Shown here: positions 16,319-25,434 of the stretch, one piece after another | Numbering within the stretch: the stretch's first letter is position 1 | How the letters are laid out: every line of letters begins with the position of its first letter | Notes under the pieces: model-generated | What the model was told of the DNA's origin: nothing | The model's database searches: none | Seen by the model: the letters and a program-made list of their open reading frames with translations, nothing else | DNA from: Bin87 sp965220265 | GTDB lineage: Bacteria > Chloroflexota > Dehalococcoidia > Lucifugimonadales > UBA3495 | Assembly: GCA_965220265.1 (NCBI GenBank) | Contig: CBDCPM010000004.1 | Coordinates: 1,240,001 to 1,304,000 of the forward strand | Direction of reading: 5' to 3' | Length of the DNA stretch: 64,000 nucleotides | Position numbers and translations under genes: made by a program

Positions 16319-18829
16319 TTAGTCCAGCCTCACTGGATCGACGTCAATCCGGCAGTTCCGCGGGATACTCCGCCCTTCCAGGAATTGCCAAATCCGGCGG
16401 CCACGCAGCAGCAATCGCCAGCGGTAGCGGCCCCGTACCCGCTCGGGCAGGCAGGGTGTCGGCCCGATTATGTCCAGGTCCACCCGGCCCTCGCGCGCGG
16501 TCTGCTCCTGCCAGGACTCGGCCAACTTCCCCAGGGTCTGCTGAGCCGCTCGGACGCTAAGGTCTGCGCAAACCACCTGGGCGAGCCGATTGAAGGGCGG
16601 ATTGCCCTGTTGACGCCGAGCTTCGATCTCAATCCCGTAGAACGCGGCATAGTCCTGCTCGGCAGCCGCGGTGATGGCATAGTGGTCGGGCTGGTAGGTC
16701 TGCATGATCGCCCGGCCCGGCTCACGGCCCCGGCCGGCCCGGCCGGCCGCCTGGCAGAGCAAGGCGAACGCCCGCTCACCGGCACGAAAGTCTGGAACGT
16801 TCAGTCCCAGGTCGGCCAGCAGCACGGCCGAAAGAGTGACGTTTGGCAGATCCAGCCCACGAGCTACCATCTGGGTACCCACCAAAATCTGCGCCTCGCC
16901 GCTGGCTAGACGACCCATCGCCGCTTCCAGCTCCATCGGATTTCGAACCGAATCCGAATCCCATCGTTCGATGGTCACACCCGGATAGCGCTCCTGCAAT
17001 TGGGACGTGACCGTTTCGGTTCCGGCGCCCATCTCACGAATGCGCCCCCCTCGACATTGCGGGCAGGCCCTGGGCAATCGCCGCTGCCGGTTACAGTAGT
17101 GACAGATCAGCCGACCCGACTCACGATGGAAGGCGTAGGCAACGGAGCACCGACTGCAATTGATTACGAATCCACAGTCCCGGCATTGCATGAACGCCGC
17201 GCTGCCTCGTCGGTTGAGGAAAAGTATGGCCTGCTGGTCGGCGGCCAACGTGGCGTCCAACGCGTCGGTAAGGCTCCGGCTGAAAACGCTGCGGTTCCCT
17301 TCCCGAAGTTCCCGGCGCATGTCGACAACGGAAATGTGCGGCAGGGGCGTCGCTTGACCGTCTGGGCGAGGTATGCGCTCAGGCAGATGCAACAGGTTGT
17401 GGCGCCTGCGATTGGCCTCATAGTAGGTGCTCACGTCGGGGGTTGCCGAACCCATCACCACCACCGCGCCGCAGCGCCGGGCCAGTGCCAGGGCAGAGTC
17501 GCGCGCATGATAATAGGGAGGATGCTCTTCCTGCTTGTAGGCTGGTTCGTGCTCCTCGTCCACGATAATGATGCCCGGGTTCGGCGCCGGGGCGAACAGG
17601 GCACTGCGCGGGCCGACCATCACGTCCGCCTGTCCATCCCGAATGCTCCACCACTGCTCGAACCGCTGCCGCTCGGTCAGGCGATGGTGCAGGACGGCAA
17701 CGCGACCCGGAAAGCGGTCGTTCACAATGCCAACCGTCTGCGGCGTCAGGGCGATCTCCGGCACCAGGTAAATGGCCTGCTTGCCCTGCCCAACCGCATG
17801 GGCGATAGCTCGCAGGTACACCTCGGTCTTGCCACTGCCGGTAACGCCGTGGAGCAGAAAACTGCGCGGCAGGAGGCCGGGGTCGTCCAGTGCGGCAGTG
17901 ATGCTGGCCACGGCTTCGGCCTGCGCCACCGTTAGCTCGGTCGGCGGCGGGTTGGACGGCGCCACGCCCGACGGGACCTCGGGTTTCGCCCGCTGCCATT
18001 CCTCTGCCACCAGTCCGCGTTGGAGGAGGACGTCGGCTGCGGATCCGAGACGGCCGGCGGTTCCGGTGGTGTCATAGCCGACGCCGGACTCTCGCACGGC
18101 GGCAAGGAGCTCCACCTGGCGCGCGCCGCGCGCCTGCGGATCGACCACGCCTTCTTCGCTGGATTCCAGATAGTGAGCGGGAATCAGCAGGCGACGATAC
18201 TGGTGGGATCGCGGACGCGGCAGGTCCACCTCCTTACGCACCAATCCACGGCCCACTAGTCGCTGCAGTTCCCTGCGGGCGACGTTGGCATGGTTGGCGT
18301 CCATGCGTTTCAGAAACGTGACTTCTTCCCAAGCCCTTGGAGAGTCAGCCAGTTCCTGCCACGCGGAGCGTGTGGATTCACGGAAAGCGGCCAACTCTCC
18401 GGAATCCCCATGGCCGGGGATCGCGGTAAGCCTTGACCGCTGTTGCGCGCGAAAGCCGGGCGGCATCATCGGCGCGACGGCCTCGAAAGGGGAGCACCGG
18501 TAGGTTTGTCCCAGCCAATCCGCCAACTCCAGCCCCAGCGAACCAACGAGGGGAGACGGCTCCACCGGGTGCAGGATGTCCCGCGTCTCCTCTTCCGACA
18601 CCGCCGACGCGTCCGCCAGGCTCAGGACAACACCCTGGACGATGTTGCGGCCAAATTGGACCCAGACCAGCTGTCCGGGTTCCACCGGCAGATGACGCGG
18701 TATCCGATATGAAAAAGTCTTGCCCGGCGGAATCCAGTCAGCGTCTATGGCGACGTCGGCATAGTTCACGGTGCGACCTCGTTTTCCAACCTTTCGGTTG
18801 GGATCCGCGTGAGTCGCAGGATATGACAA
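16319..18829 (-). CDS. priA: Primosomal replication-restart helicase PriA
   Basis: A 3'-5' DNA helicase that reloads the replisome at stalled forks. It has 836 residues, slightly longer than usual. The N-terminal 3'BD domain includes FSYRIPRHLPVEPGQLVWVQFGR. Walker A GVTGSGKTEVYLRA is near residue 330 and the DEEH box (IIVDEEHEPAYKQEEHPPYHARD-like) near residue 425. The zinc-binding insertion has four CxxC-type pairs between about residues 555 and 600 (CRDCGF, CSRC, CHYC, CPQC). VGTQMVARGLDLPNVTL is motif V. It is intact and sits alone on the minus strand next to rplS. Confidence 0.96.
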   Translation of the reverse strand: MSYPATHADPNRKVGKRGRTVNYADVAIDADWIPPGKTFSYRIPRHLPVEPGQLVWVQFGRNIVQGVVLSLADASAVSEEETRDILHPVEPSPLVGSLGLELADWLGQTYRCSPFEAVAPMMPPGFRAQQRSRLTAIPGHGDSGELAAFRESTRSAWQELADSPRAWEEVTFLKRMDANHANVARRELQRLVGRGLVRKEVDLPRPRSHQYRRLLIPAHYLESSEEGVVDPQARGARQVELLAAVRESGVGYDTTGTAGRLGSAADVLLQRGLVAEEWQRAKPEVPSGVAPSNPPPTELTVAQAEAVASITAALDDPGLLPRSFLLHGVTGSGKTEVYLRAIAHAVGQGKQAIYLVPEIALTPQTVGIVNDRFPGRVAVLHHRLTERQRFEQWWSIRDGQADVMVGPRSALFAPAPNPGIIIVDEEHEPAYKQEEHPPYYHARDSALALARRCGAVVVMGSATPDVSTYYEANRRRHNLLHLPERIPRPDGQATPLPHISVVDMRRELREGNRSVFSRSLTDALDATLAADQQAILFLNRRGSAAFMQCRDCGFVINCSRCSVAYAFHRESGRLICHYCNRQRRLPRACPQCRGGRIREMGAGTETVTSQLQERYPGVTIERWDSDSVRNPMELEAAMGRLASGEAQILVGTQMVARGLDLPNVTLSAVLLADLGLNVPDFRAGERAFALLCQAAGRAGRGREPGRAIMQTYQPDHYAITAAAEQDYAAFYGIEIEARRQQGNPPFNRLAQVVCADLSVRAAQQTLGKLAESWQEQTAREGRVDLDIIGPTPCLPERVRGRYRWRLLLRGRRIWQFLEGRSIPRNCRIDVDPVRLD

Positions 18830-18895
18830 TGAAAAAACCGCCGCAACCGCGCCAGAGGAGGCAGCGGGCGGCGGCTAAGTTGTCAGGGTTGTCGG

Positions 18896-19255
18896 CTACC
18901 GGTTGGTGCGGTAGGTCGTCTTTTCCTTGATGCGCGCGGCACGTCCCTGAAGGCCCCGCAGATAATACAGCTTGGCCCTGCGCACCTTCCCTTGGCGGGT
19001 CACTTCCAGCGACTCGATCAACGGGGAATGCAGCGGGAAGACGCGCTCGATCCCGATCCCTGCCGTGATCCGGCGTACCGTGAAATTGGCTGCCGGTCCC
19101 GTCCCATGCGTCCGCCGGATGCAAACGCCTTGGAAGGCCTGTACCCGCTCTCGGGCGCCTTCCCGGATGCGGACGTTAACCCGGACCGTGTCTCCGGGGC
19201 CGAATTTGGGAATGTTTTCGTTGACTTCTGGGGTAACGAGTTCAGATGCTTTCAT
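18896..19255 (-). CDS. rplS: 50S ribosomal protein L19
   Basis: A large-subunit protein at the 30S interface. From the ATG at 19255 the product is about 119 residues (MKASELVTPEV), the normal length. An in-frame ATG at 19324 would add 23 residues not seen in the family. FGPGDTVRVNVRIREGARERVQAFQGVCI, the ...GIGIERVFPLHSPLIESLEV... core and RRAKLYYLRGLQGRAARI are typical L19 segments. It is followed by priA on the same strand, not by trmD/rimM as in many bacteria. Confidence 0.93.
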   Translation of the reverse strand: MKASELVTPEVNENIPKFGPGDTVRVNVRIREGARERVQAFQGVCIRRTHGTGPAANFTVRRITAGIGIERVFPLHSPLIESLEVTRQGKVRRAKLYYLRGLQGRAARIKEKTTYRTNR

Positions 19256-19368
19256 GGTAGATCCAAGCATTGCAGTGAATTTTGTATCGATGACGAAGCG
19301 GCCCCTCTCCTGCATTAGCAGCAAGTGGCACGGAACATTTTATCATAAGCACTGCCCGCAGCCCCGAT

Positions 19369-19668
19369 TTAGTTCCCACCGATAAAGCTGATGCTGTCAA
19401 CGTAAACGGCTCGGTCATCCTCGACCACGTAATATCCAATCTCGAAGACCCGCGATAGTGCTATGGTGCGACTATCGTAAGGCGTACCTGGCTGCCACCT
19501 GCCCGAGTAAGGTTGCTGCGCCAGCAGCATTTTGACGAACAGCAAATCAGAAGGCGCCACCATCGGATTTAGATTTCCCATCTGAATCTCCCTGCGCCAG
19601 TCCGCATCAAACTGGGTGGTCTCCCGGACTTCGTAAGGGGGCCTGTTGCCGGGCACGTCTCTCAGCAA
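19369..19668 (-). CDS. Probable RelE/ParE-like toxin partner of a Panacea antitoxin
   Basis: A 99-residue protein with an apparent TTG start at 19668 that overlaps the end of the upstream Panacea gene by 62 bases, typical of toxin-antitoxin coupling. The strand order suggests a RelE/ParE fold: FDADWRREI helix, LLFVKMLLAQQPYSGRW, then DSRTIALSRVFEIGYYVVEDDRAVYVDSI resembling the R...Y.I.Y.v.edd..V.v.si core. The assignment is by pattern and position only. Panacea antitoxins are known to pair with many unrelated toxins, so other folds are possible. Confidence 0.55.
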   Translation of the reverse strand: MLRDVPGNRPPYEVRETTQFDADWRREIQMGNLNPMVAPSDLLFVKMLLAQQPYSGRWQPGTPYDSRTIALSRVFEIGYYVVEDDRAVYVDSISFIGGN

Positions 19669-20206
19669 TGCTTTTCCCCCTCCTAACCCCGTCCGCGCTC
19701 AACGGCGGGGCTGAAATTCCGGACGCCTCGTACGGAATCGTGTCGCCATCATCCGTAGTAAACCATCCTGCTTCCTCCTGCACGTATTCTTCAATCCCAG
19801 CGAAGTTGAAGCCGGCGAAGCGTTTTACCTGCGCTGCCAGAATCGCGCAATCTTCCGGGGTAAGCACGCCTTCCCTGACCGACCGTTGCGGATAAATCAA
19901 GTTGCGTCCGTGATCTTTACGACCTTCCCCGGGGTGACTGCCAAATATCTGCACATCGCCGGCCGTTAGCATCTTTTTTTTCAACGTCTGCCAGTTCTCA
20001 GGAAACGGGCCATGGGGATAGTGGACGTACATGGTTCCGGTGATGGGCGCACCGTGCTGCCGGTACGCTTCACAGTCGGCGTAGTACAGCAGCTTATACA
20101 CTTTGCGTTCGCCGAAGTAAGAGTCGGCCTTGGATTGTTCGGCCATGTAGATGACCGATTCGATCACCTTGGCCGGATCCTGCGTAAATTGGGTTGCCGT
20201 TTCCAT
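19607..20206 (-). CDS. Panacea (SocA-like, DUF4065) domain antitoxin
   Basis: A 199-residue protein with AGGAG nine bases before its ATG. Residues about 30-70 (YFGERKVYKLLYYADCEAYRQHGAPITGTMYVHYPHGPFPENW) are the conserved start of the Panacea/DUF4065 domain. The C-terminal 50 residues are basic and disordered-looking and are encoded over the start of the partner gene. Panacea domains act as broad-spectrum antitoxins in characterised pairs. The role here follows from that and from the overlapping small downstream gene. Confidence 0.75.
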   Translation of the reverse strand: METATQFTQDPAKVIESVIYMAEQSKADSYFGERKVYKLLYYADCEAYRQHGAPITGTMYVHYPHGPFPENWQTLKKKMLTAGDVQIFGSHPGEGRKDHGRNLIYPQRSVREGVLTPEDCAILAAQVKRFAGFNFAGIEEYVQEEAGWFTTDDGDTIPYEASGISAPPLSADGVRRGKSIAERRARQQAPLRSPGDHPV

Positions 20207-20334
20207 ACTAGCCGACTCCTGGGCTGCAACAACTCTTTATACGATCCGGGAACAGAGCGACGCGCCCCGCAACAACATTATGCGGGGGACGCATCGCCGA
20301 TTTGGTACGCTGGCGACAGCCGGGTGATATCGGC

Positions 20335-21210
20335 CTACTGCCGCACGTACTTGTCCACCCGCTCCTGCGCTCCCAGCGCCATGTAGATGTTGCCGTGGAC
20401 GTCAACCCAGCTGCCGTGGGCCGACTCCGAGTCCCACCGCGCCAGCACGTTGCCGTCCGGGTCCATGATGCTGACCCGGGGAGACATGCCGTTGGCGCCG
20501 CCTTCGCTGATCACCAGGTTGGCCTCGCTGTCGATGGAGATGTCCAGCGGCCGGCGCATATCCTCCCACATGGCGAGGTGTTCGCCGTCGGGAGAATAGA
20601 TTTGCATGCGGTTGTTCTCGCGGTCGCACAGGTAGAGGTTGCCGTTGGGATGGGCCACGATGCTGTGGGGCAGGTGGAACTCACCCGGGCCACCCTTGCC
20701 CGGTTCGCCCCAGGACTGTTTCAACTGTCCGTCGCGGGAGAAGCGGTGCACGCGGGCGTTGCGATAGCCGTCCGAGACGTACAGGTCGCCGTTGGGAGCC
20801 GGCACGATTTCGGTGGGATAGTTGAACGGGCCCGCCGAGCGCGGGCAGAGCTCGCCGGGAATCTCGCAGCCGGTGTCGGAGTGGACGCCGCGGTCGCCGA
20901 TGACCTGAAGGGGCTTGCCGTCCAGCGTGTAGATCACGCACACCGAGTCGGTGCGGTCCGTGATGTAAACGATATCGTCCTGGATGTAGATGCCGTGGGC
21001 CTCGTCGATGGCGCGAAGACCCCAGGAACCCAGGTAGTTGCCTCCCGACCCGAAAATCAGCACCGGCGGGTCCTTGCGCTGGAACACATAGACCCGGTCC
21101 TGCGAGTCGGTGGCCACCGCCGAGGCGTTGCCCATGGTCATGCCCTCGGGCAGGTGCGCCCAGTTCTCTTCGAGGGTGTAGGTGTACTTGCCGGAGCCTA
21201 CGGTGGTCAT
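20335..21210 (-). CDS. NHL-repeat beta-propeller protein (peptidyl-amidating-lyase-like)
   Basis: A 291-residue protein built of about six NHL blades, each with a pattern such as GMTMGNASAVATDSQDRVYVFQR, EAHGIYIQDDIVYITDR, YPTEIVPAPNGDLYVSDGYRNARVHRF, LPHSIVAHPNGNLYLCDRENNRMQIY and PLDISIDSEANLVISEGG. The third and fourth blades carry the DGY/DREN metal and ligand features of PAL-type propellers. There is no signal peptide, so it is probably cytosolic. An alpha/beta hydrolase gene lies about 90 bases upstream on the same strand, so the two may be co-transcribed, perhaps for small-molecule degradation. Confidence 0.83.
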   Translation of the reverse strand: MTTVGSGKYTYTLEENWAHLPEGMTMGNASAVATDSQDRVYVFQRKDPPVLIFGSGGNYLGSWGLRAIDEAHGIYIQDDIVYITDRTDSVCVIYTLDGKPLQVIGDRGVHSDTGCEIPGELCPRSAGPFNYPTEIVPAPNGDLYVSDGYRNARVHRFSRDGQLKQSWGEPGKGGPGEFHLPHSIVAHPNGNLYLCDRENNRMQIYSPDGEHLAMWEDMRRPLDISIDSEANLVISEGGANGMSPRVSIMDPDGNVLARWDSESAHGSWVDVHGNIYMALGAQERVDKYVRQ

Positions 21211-21257
21211 GATCAGCCTCCTGTGTCGCTGTGAGCTGTGACGATCTGACGAATTGT

Positions 21258-21314
21258 CCGGTGTCTACGCTTTGCGCCGGTGTCTACGCTTTGCGCCGGT
21301 GTCTACGCTTTGCG
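21258..21314. repeat. Perfect triple 19-bp tandem repeat at a gene end
   Basis: The unit CCGGTGTCTACGCTTTGCG occurs three times head to tail. The last copy contains the stop codon and final residues of the alpha/beta hydrolase gene, so the terminus of the gene has been triplicated downstream of itself. Confidence 0.9.
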
Positions 21315-22184
21315 GTCGAAGAAACCGTTGTTGATGTGCTCCCGGATGGTGTTCGCCACCAGTTCGGGGCGCTGCAATGGTACGTCGTGGATGCTGTCTT
21401 CCAGCCAGACCGTCTTGCTGACCGACATCAGCGACGCCGCCCTGGCCATCGATTCTTCGCGCCGGAACCGCCGGTCCATGGCGTCGGGCGTGGACTGCCG
21501 CGCCGGCAGCATCAGCACCGGACACCGCAGCGTCGGGTACAGCTGCGACGGCTTGTGGTCCCACAGCGCGTCGATGATCCGCAGGTGGTTCTCCCGCCGC
21601 AGGTTCGACTGGATGGTGCCGTCCTCCAGCACGCGGAAGTTGGCCAGCACCGCCTCCACCACAGTCTCGGAGGGATTGGGCCCGAAGCGCGCGCCCTCTT
21701 TCACACGGGATCGCATCATCTCGGCGGTGAAGCCGGTGAATATGGGCGGCGCCATGTCCTGCCGTGCCTGCTCCCGCGTCCACCCGGGTCTCGCGGATGG
21801 TTCGATGGTCCCGCCGTCCACGAATATCAGGCCGGACGCCAGCTCGGGATGCGCCGCCGCCAGTTCCAGGGCCACGTCAGCGCCCCACGAGTGTCCGGCT
21901 ATGACGGGCCGGTCCCATCCCAGGAACCCAATGAACGCCGCCGCGTCGCCGGACACGGTGGCGAAGTCGAAGCCATCCTCCACCTGCGCCGATAGCCCAT
22001 GACCCCGCTGATCCAAAGCGACGACACGGAAATCCTCCGCCAGCCGCGGCGCCACCAAGTCCCAAATGTGGCAGGTCGACGCCAGCCCGTGCAGCAGCAG
22101 CACCGGGCGTCCGTCGCCGCCCCAGTCACGGTAGTGGAAGGGCAATCCGCGCAGGTCGATATAACAGTCGTTGGGGGTGGGCAT
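21303..22184 (-). CDS. Alpha/beta hydrolase
   Basis: A 293-residue serine hydrolase-fold protein. DWGGDGRPVLLLHGLAST (oxyanion strand) is near residues 17-34. The nucleophile elbow is GHSWGAD near residue 97. DGGTIEPS follows, and the catalytic His is probably in EDSIHDVPLQRPELV near residue 262. The substrate is unknown; sequence alone does not separate esterase, epoxide hydrolase and dehalogenase types. The start has GGAG about 8 bases upstream. It lies upstream of the NHL gene on the same strand. Confidence 0.88.
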   Translation of the reverse strand: MPTPNDCYIDLRGLPFHYRDWGGDGRPVLLLHGLASTCHIWDLVAPRLAEDFRVVALDQRGHGLSAQVEDGFDFATVSGDAAAFIGFLGWDRPVIAGHSWGADVALELAAAHPELASGLIFVDGGTIEPSARPGWTREQARQDMAPPIFTGFTAEMMRSRVKEGARFGPNPSETVVEAVLANFRVLEDGTIQSNLRRENHLRIIDALWDHKPSQLYPTLRCPVLMLPARQSTPDAMDRRFRREESMARAASLMSVSKTVWLEDSIHDVPLQRPELVANTIREHINNGFFDRKA

Positions 22185-22292
22185 GGGCAGTCTCCTGGCG
22201 GCATTTTAGCACGGGGCTGCCTGCTATAATTCTGCCCGGCGGCCAACCTGAACGGTCTCTCGCCGCCTCAATTCACAGGAGGAAACCCGACC

Positions 22293-22631
22293 ATGTACGC
22301 CATTTTCGTTACCATCAACATCAAGGACGGCTACGCCGACGAGTTCTCCAGGGCCAGCCTGGGCGACGGCCAGGGCAGTGTCCGCGACGAGGAAAACTGC
22401 TTCCGCTTCGACATCCTGCGCAGCCCCGACAACCCCAACCGGTTCTACCTCTACGAGGTCTACGCCAACCGCGAGGCCCTCGACACCCACCGGGAGCAGC
22501 CGCATTTTGTCGCGTGGCGCTCGGCCGTAGAGCACATGTTTGACGGCGACCTGGAACGGGTGGAGATGGACACCGTGTTCCCCTCCGATTCCGGCTGGAA
22601 AGCGCAGAAACCCGGCCTCGTCAACTGGTAA
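22293..22631 (+). CDS. Antibiotic biosynthesis monooxygenase (ABM) domain protein, putative quinol monooxygenase
   Basis: A 112-residue single-domain protein of the dimeric ferredoxin-like ABM fold. It has MYAIFVTINIKDGYADEF (strand 1), DEENCFRFDILRSPDNPNRFYLYEVYANREALDTHREQPHF (strands 2-3 with the conserved E-Y...H pair) and the final helix. AGGAGG lies upstream of the ATG at proper distance. It is monocistronic. Related proteins oxidise quinols or act in lactaldehyde/autoinducer metabolism. No specific substrate can be inferred. Confidence 0.85.
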   Translation: MYAIFVTINIKDGYADEFSRASLGDGQGSVRDEENCFRFDILRSPDNPNRFYLYEVYANREALDTHREQPHFVAWRSAVEHMFDGDLERVEMDTVFPSDSGWKAQKPGLVNW

Positions 22632-22663
22632 CCGGCCGCACGCGCCCCAGCATTCTGCAACTG

Positions 22664-22695
22664 TCATTGCGAGCGAAGCGCGGCAATCTCGCCGA
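22664..22695. repeat. Single GTCATTGCGAGCGAAGCG repeat
   Basis: A copy of the dispersed repeat, GTCATTGCGAGCGAAGCG followed by CGGCAATCTCG, located directly before MITE copy 2. Confidence 0.75.
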
Positions 22696-22723
22696 GACAC
22701 CCGGGGTTGCCACAGGGTGGGAG

Positions 22724-22837
22724 GTAACTGTTCACGTTTGAGGGGATCTGGTTGAATCACCCGAAAGGTTTCGTACTTGGCCGCCTCACCGTGAGGGGTC
22801 AAAAAGCCCCAAGATCTCCCCAACTCTGAACAGTTAC
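22724..22837. mobile_element. 114-bp non-autonomous element with IS66-like ends (MITE copy 2)
   Basis: The left end GTAACTGTTCACGTTTGAGG is identical to copy 1. The inverted right end GTAACTGTTCAGAGTTGGGG nearly equals the left end of the IS66 element at 51905. Perfect 8-bp flanking repeats GGTGGGAG lie at 22716-22723 and 22838-22845. The interior differs from copy 1 but the length is the same. Confidence 0.9.
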
Positions 22838-22898
22838 GGTGGGAGAGCCGCGCCGCCGCATTGCCTAAAACACGAAATTCCCTTAACCCACCATCGCC

Positions 22899-23465
22899 AT
22901 GCTCAATTGCCTCCGCCCACGTGACCTTGACCCGATCGCTGCCCTCGCCGCCGCGGCGGTCATCATCTTTGCCATCTTCGCCTGGACTATGAACACGGAC
23001 CTGGCCGATCCCAACGACCTCAGCGTCGCGGGCTGGGGATGGAAGCTGTGGCAAATCGGCCCCCTCGTCATGGGATTCGCCGGCGCCTGGTGGTTTTGGC
23101 TGAGCACGCGGCAGGTCGCGTGGGTGAGGAGCCTGGCCCTCGCGGTGCTCGCGCTGGCGGTCTTCATCAACGGATACACCGGGCTTTTCGGCGACTACTG
23201 GGGCGACGTTTGGCGCACGGTCAACCCGCTGTTCATCGCCTCGTGCAGCGTCGCCGCGGTGGCGCTGTGGCGGTGCGGATGCACGGCCGGCAAGTTTGGC
23301 GCGGTGATACCGGCTGCCCTGGGAGCCGTGGTCTTCGCCAACGCGTATTTCCTCAACATCGCAGTGCTGTGGATGATCCTCGACCCGGTGCGGATGCTGA
23401 CTGAACTGATCTGGGCCGCCGTTGCCAACAAGGCCAACGTGGCCGCGCCCGTCGCCACCGAGTAA
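22899..23465 (+). CDS. Multi-pass membrane protein of unknown function
   Basis: A 188-residue protein with about five hydrophobic helices (roughly residues 12-28, 46-64, 72-92, 108-124, 131-155). I do not recognise a family. It lacks a strong ribosome-binding site. Coding is supported by the clear membrane-protein composition and by the tight junction with the following gene, whose GTG start lies 7 bases past this stop. The two may be translated together. Confidence 0.7.
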   Translation: MLNCLRPRDLDPIAALAAAAVIIFAIFAWTMNTDLADPNDLSVAGWGWKLWQIGPLVMGFAGAWWFWLSTRQVAWVRSLALAVLALAVFINGYTGLFGDYWGDVWRTVNPLFIASCSVAAVALWRCGCTAGKFGAVIPAALGAVVFANAYFLNIAVLWMILDPVRMLTELIWAAVANKANVAAPVATE

Positions 23466-23472
23466 CCCCGTC

Positions 23473-23829
23473 GTGGAAGACGCCGCCGACCTGCCGCCGG
23501 TGTACGAGCGCGTGCTGGAGGTGGTGCGGCAGATCCCGCACGGCCAGGTGGCAACCTACGGGCAGATCGCCCAGATCGTCGGCGGCTGCACCCCGCGCAT
23601 GGTCGGCTTCTGCCTGGCGTCGCTGGGCAGGTATCCCGACGGGCAACACCCGGACGTCCCCTGGCAGCGCGTCATCAACGCCCAGGGCAAGATCAGCCCC
23701 CGCGGCGAGGGACTGGGCGCGCTGCTCCAGCGCGAACTCCTCGAGGAAGAGGGCGTCGAGTTCAGCGACACCAACCGCGTCAGCTTCCGCCGCTTCGGCT
23801 GGCTGGACCCCTACGAGGCGGACGAGTAA
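23473..23829 (+). CDS. Alkyltransferase-like (ATL) DNA-damage recognition protein
   Basis: The product of about 118 residues starts at GTG 23473. It matches the DNA-binding domain of O6-alkylguanine-DNA alkyltransferases: VYERVLEVVRQIPHGQVATYGQIAQIVGG, then PRMVGFCLASLG and VPWQRVINAQGKISPRG. The active-site PCHRV motif is replaced by PWQRV, so the acceptor cysteine is absent. This is the hallmark of ATL proteins, which flip and bind O6-alkylguanine and hand it to nucleotide excision repair. It follows a membrane protein gene closely. Confidence 0.9.
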   Translation: MEDAADLPPVYERVLEVVRQIPHGQVATYGQIAQIVGGCTPRMVGFCLASLGRYPDGQHPDVPWQRVINAQGKISPRGEGLGALLQRELLEEEGVEFSDTNRVSFRRFGWLDPYEADE

Positions 23830-24108
23830 TTCCCCTCGTCGTTCCTGCGAAAGCAGGAACCCAGACATCCCGCGCTCCGCCAACGTCGAGGTAACAGGGG
23901 CTTTTCAAGACCGGCTTGCGCCAAATTACAGACAAACGCCGCAGCGCCAAGGCCGGAAAACGCAGCGTGGTGGGCCTAAGTGTACCGTATTGCGAACTTT
24001 TCGTTGCGTCGTCCAGATATAGCGCTCGCGGATTGGTGGGCCAAGCGTTACTGTAGTACAACCTCTCAAGCAGGTGGTTACCATATCGGGAACTTCTGGA
24101 TCTCGCTG

Positions 24109-25235
24109 TTAGGATACAGGACTGCCAGTGCCACCCAGCAACAGCCCTGAATCGCCCTGACCCCCACTGACATGCCACACCTGTGAACCCAACACTTGAG
24201 GGTGTTGCCGTACTTGCTTCGACAACTCGGTTGGGAAATCAGACTCGATGGCCTCAATAGCTTGGAAGATTAGCGGCCGTGAGAAATCACCTGGAGAGCC
24301 TGATAAGAGCGCCATCCACTCAGATGGGAAGTAACGTGCTAGGGTTCCCAGAATAAACGAGGTCAAATACAGCTTGAAAAATTCGTTGAGCTTGTCCCCA
24401 TTCGGGAAGTCCGCAATTCCTTGCATCACATCTAGACCATTCTCGTTGTCATGGAACATTGGAAACTTGGACTCGTGAGCGGCACTGGGTTCATGGCGAA
24501 ATACTAATCCTTGTTGAGGAATGGGAAGTGTAAGATTTGGCCATCGTTTGGGCATTTGTTGGATGGTAACGGAGTTGTGATCTACCAGAGCCAGGACTTC
24601 ATCCGGTGGCTTAGCAAACAGAAGGAAATGGGTTTCTTCTTCATATTTGGTGACCGTCGTCAGGAACCACTTTGGGTCTTTGCCGGTTACTGCCTGAAAT
24701 GTAAAGATAGTTTGTTTGAGTCGGGAGAGCAGATCTCCCAAGGTCAGGAGTTCTCCGGTCGTACCAAACTTGATATCCCCGAGATTGTGCTGCAGCACGG
24801 CCTTTGACTTTGGTTGGTGGATGAAATAGTGTGCTTGGTGGAAGTTGGGAATTGATTCTACTAACTCGAGAAACGTTCCCTCTCGGCTTGAATGCTCAAG
24901 TCAAGAATATTTTTGATTCCACCGCTTAGTGTGTTTCGCCAGTTTACCTCTTTCAGTCCGTGTGATTGTGCTAGGGATTCTCCTTTCTTGGCGGCATTCC
25001 TCAACAGGATTGCCCCCCTGGACAAGGACAGCACTCCATAGTAGAGGAGAAGCGGTTTGACGCTCAAATCCGCCGCCGATGCGCTCTTAAAATATTCCCG
25101 TCCCTGGATGAAGAAGGCGTTAATCTGGCTAGTCTTGGCGGCGTTCATCTGTCTCTGATGGGTCTGCTGATACCAAGACCTAGCCAAGTCGTATGATTCG
25201 AACCGGGAGATCTCGTGCCATTCTCGGTTAGTCAC
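24109..25235 (-). pseudogene. YaaC-like protein gene, frameshifted
   Basis: Two minus-strand reading frames together make one YaaC-family protein. The N-terminal frame (24861-25235) has SWYQQTHQRQ, FIQGREYFKSASAADLSVKPLLLYYGVLSLSRG. The C-terminal frame (24109-24798) continues as a helical protein. Between them the shifted frame reads FLELVESIPNFHQAHYFIHQPKSKAVLQHN without interruption, so a single-base indel near 24875 explains the break. The function of YaaC is unknown. It is either a recent pseudogene or an assembly indel in a real gene. Confidence 0.75.
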
Positions 25236-25312
25236 ACATCACCCCTTTCGATGCTCGACGGGATAGGAACTGAGGAGACAAGGCGAATTCAGTCCTATTG
25301 GATTCAAAATGG

Positions 25313-25394
25313 TGGGGAAGGCGGGACTCGAACCCGCACGCCCAAGGGCACATGATCCTAAGTCATGCTCGTCTGCCAATTCCGACACTTCCCC
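25313..25394 (-). tRNA. tRNA-Leu (anticodon TAG)
   Basis: 82 bases with a GGGGAAG/CTTCCCC acceptor stem and a class II long variable arm. The anticodon stem CATGA/TCATG has loop CTTAGGA (anticodon TAG), and the T-loop GGTTCGAGTCC is present. CCA is encoded at 25310-25312. Confidence 0.95.
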
Positions 25395-25434
25395 GCGACG
25401 GACGGCGACGCGGCCGCCCTTAAATGAAAAATGG

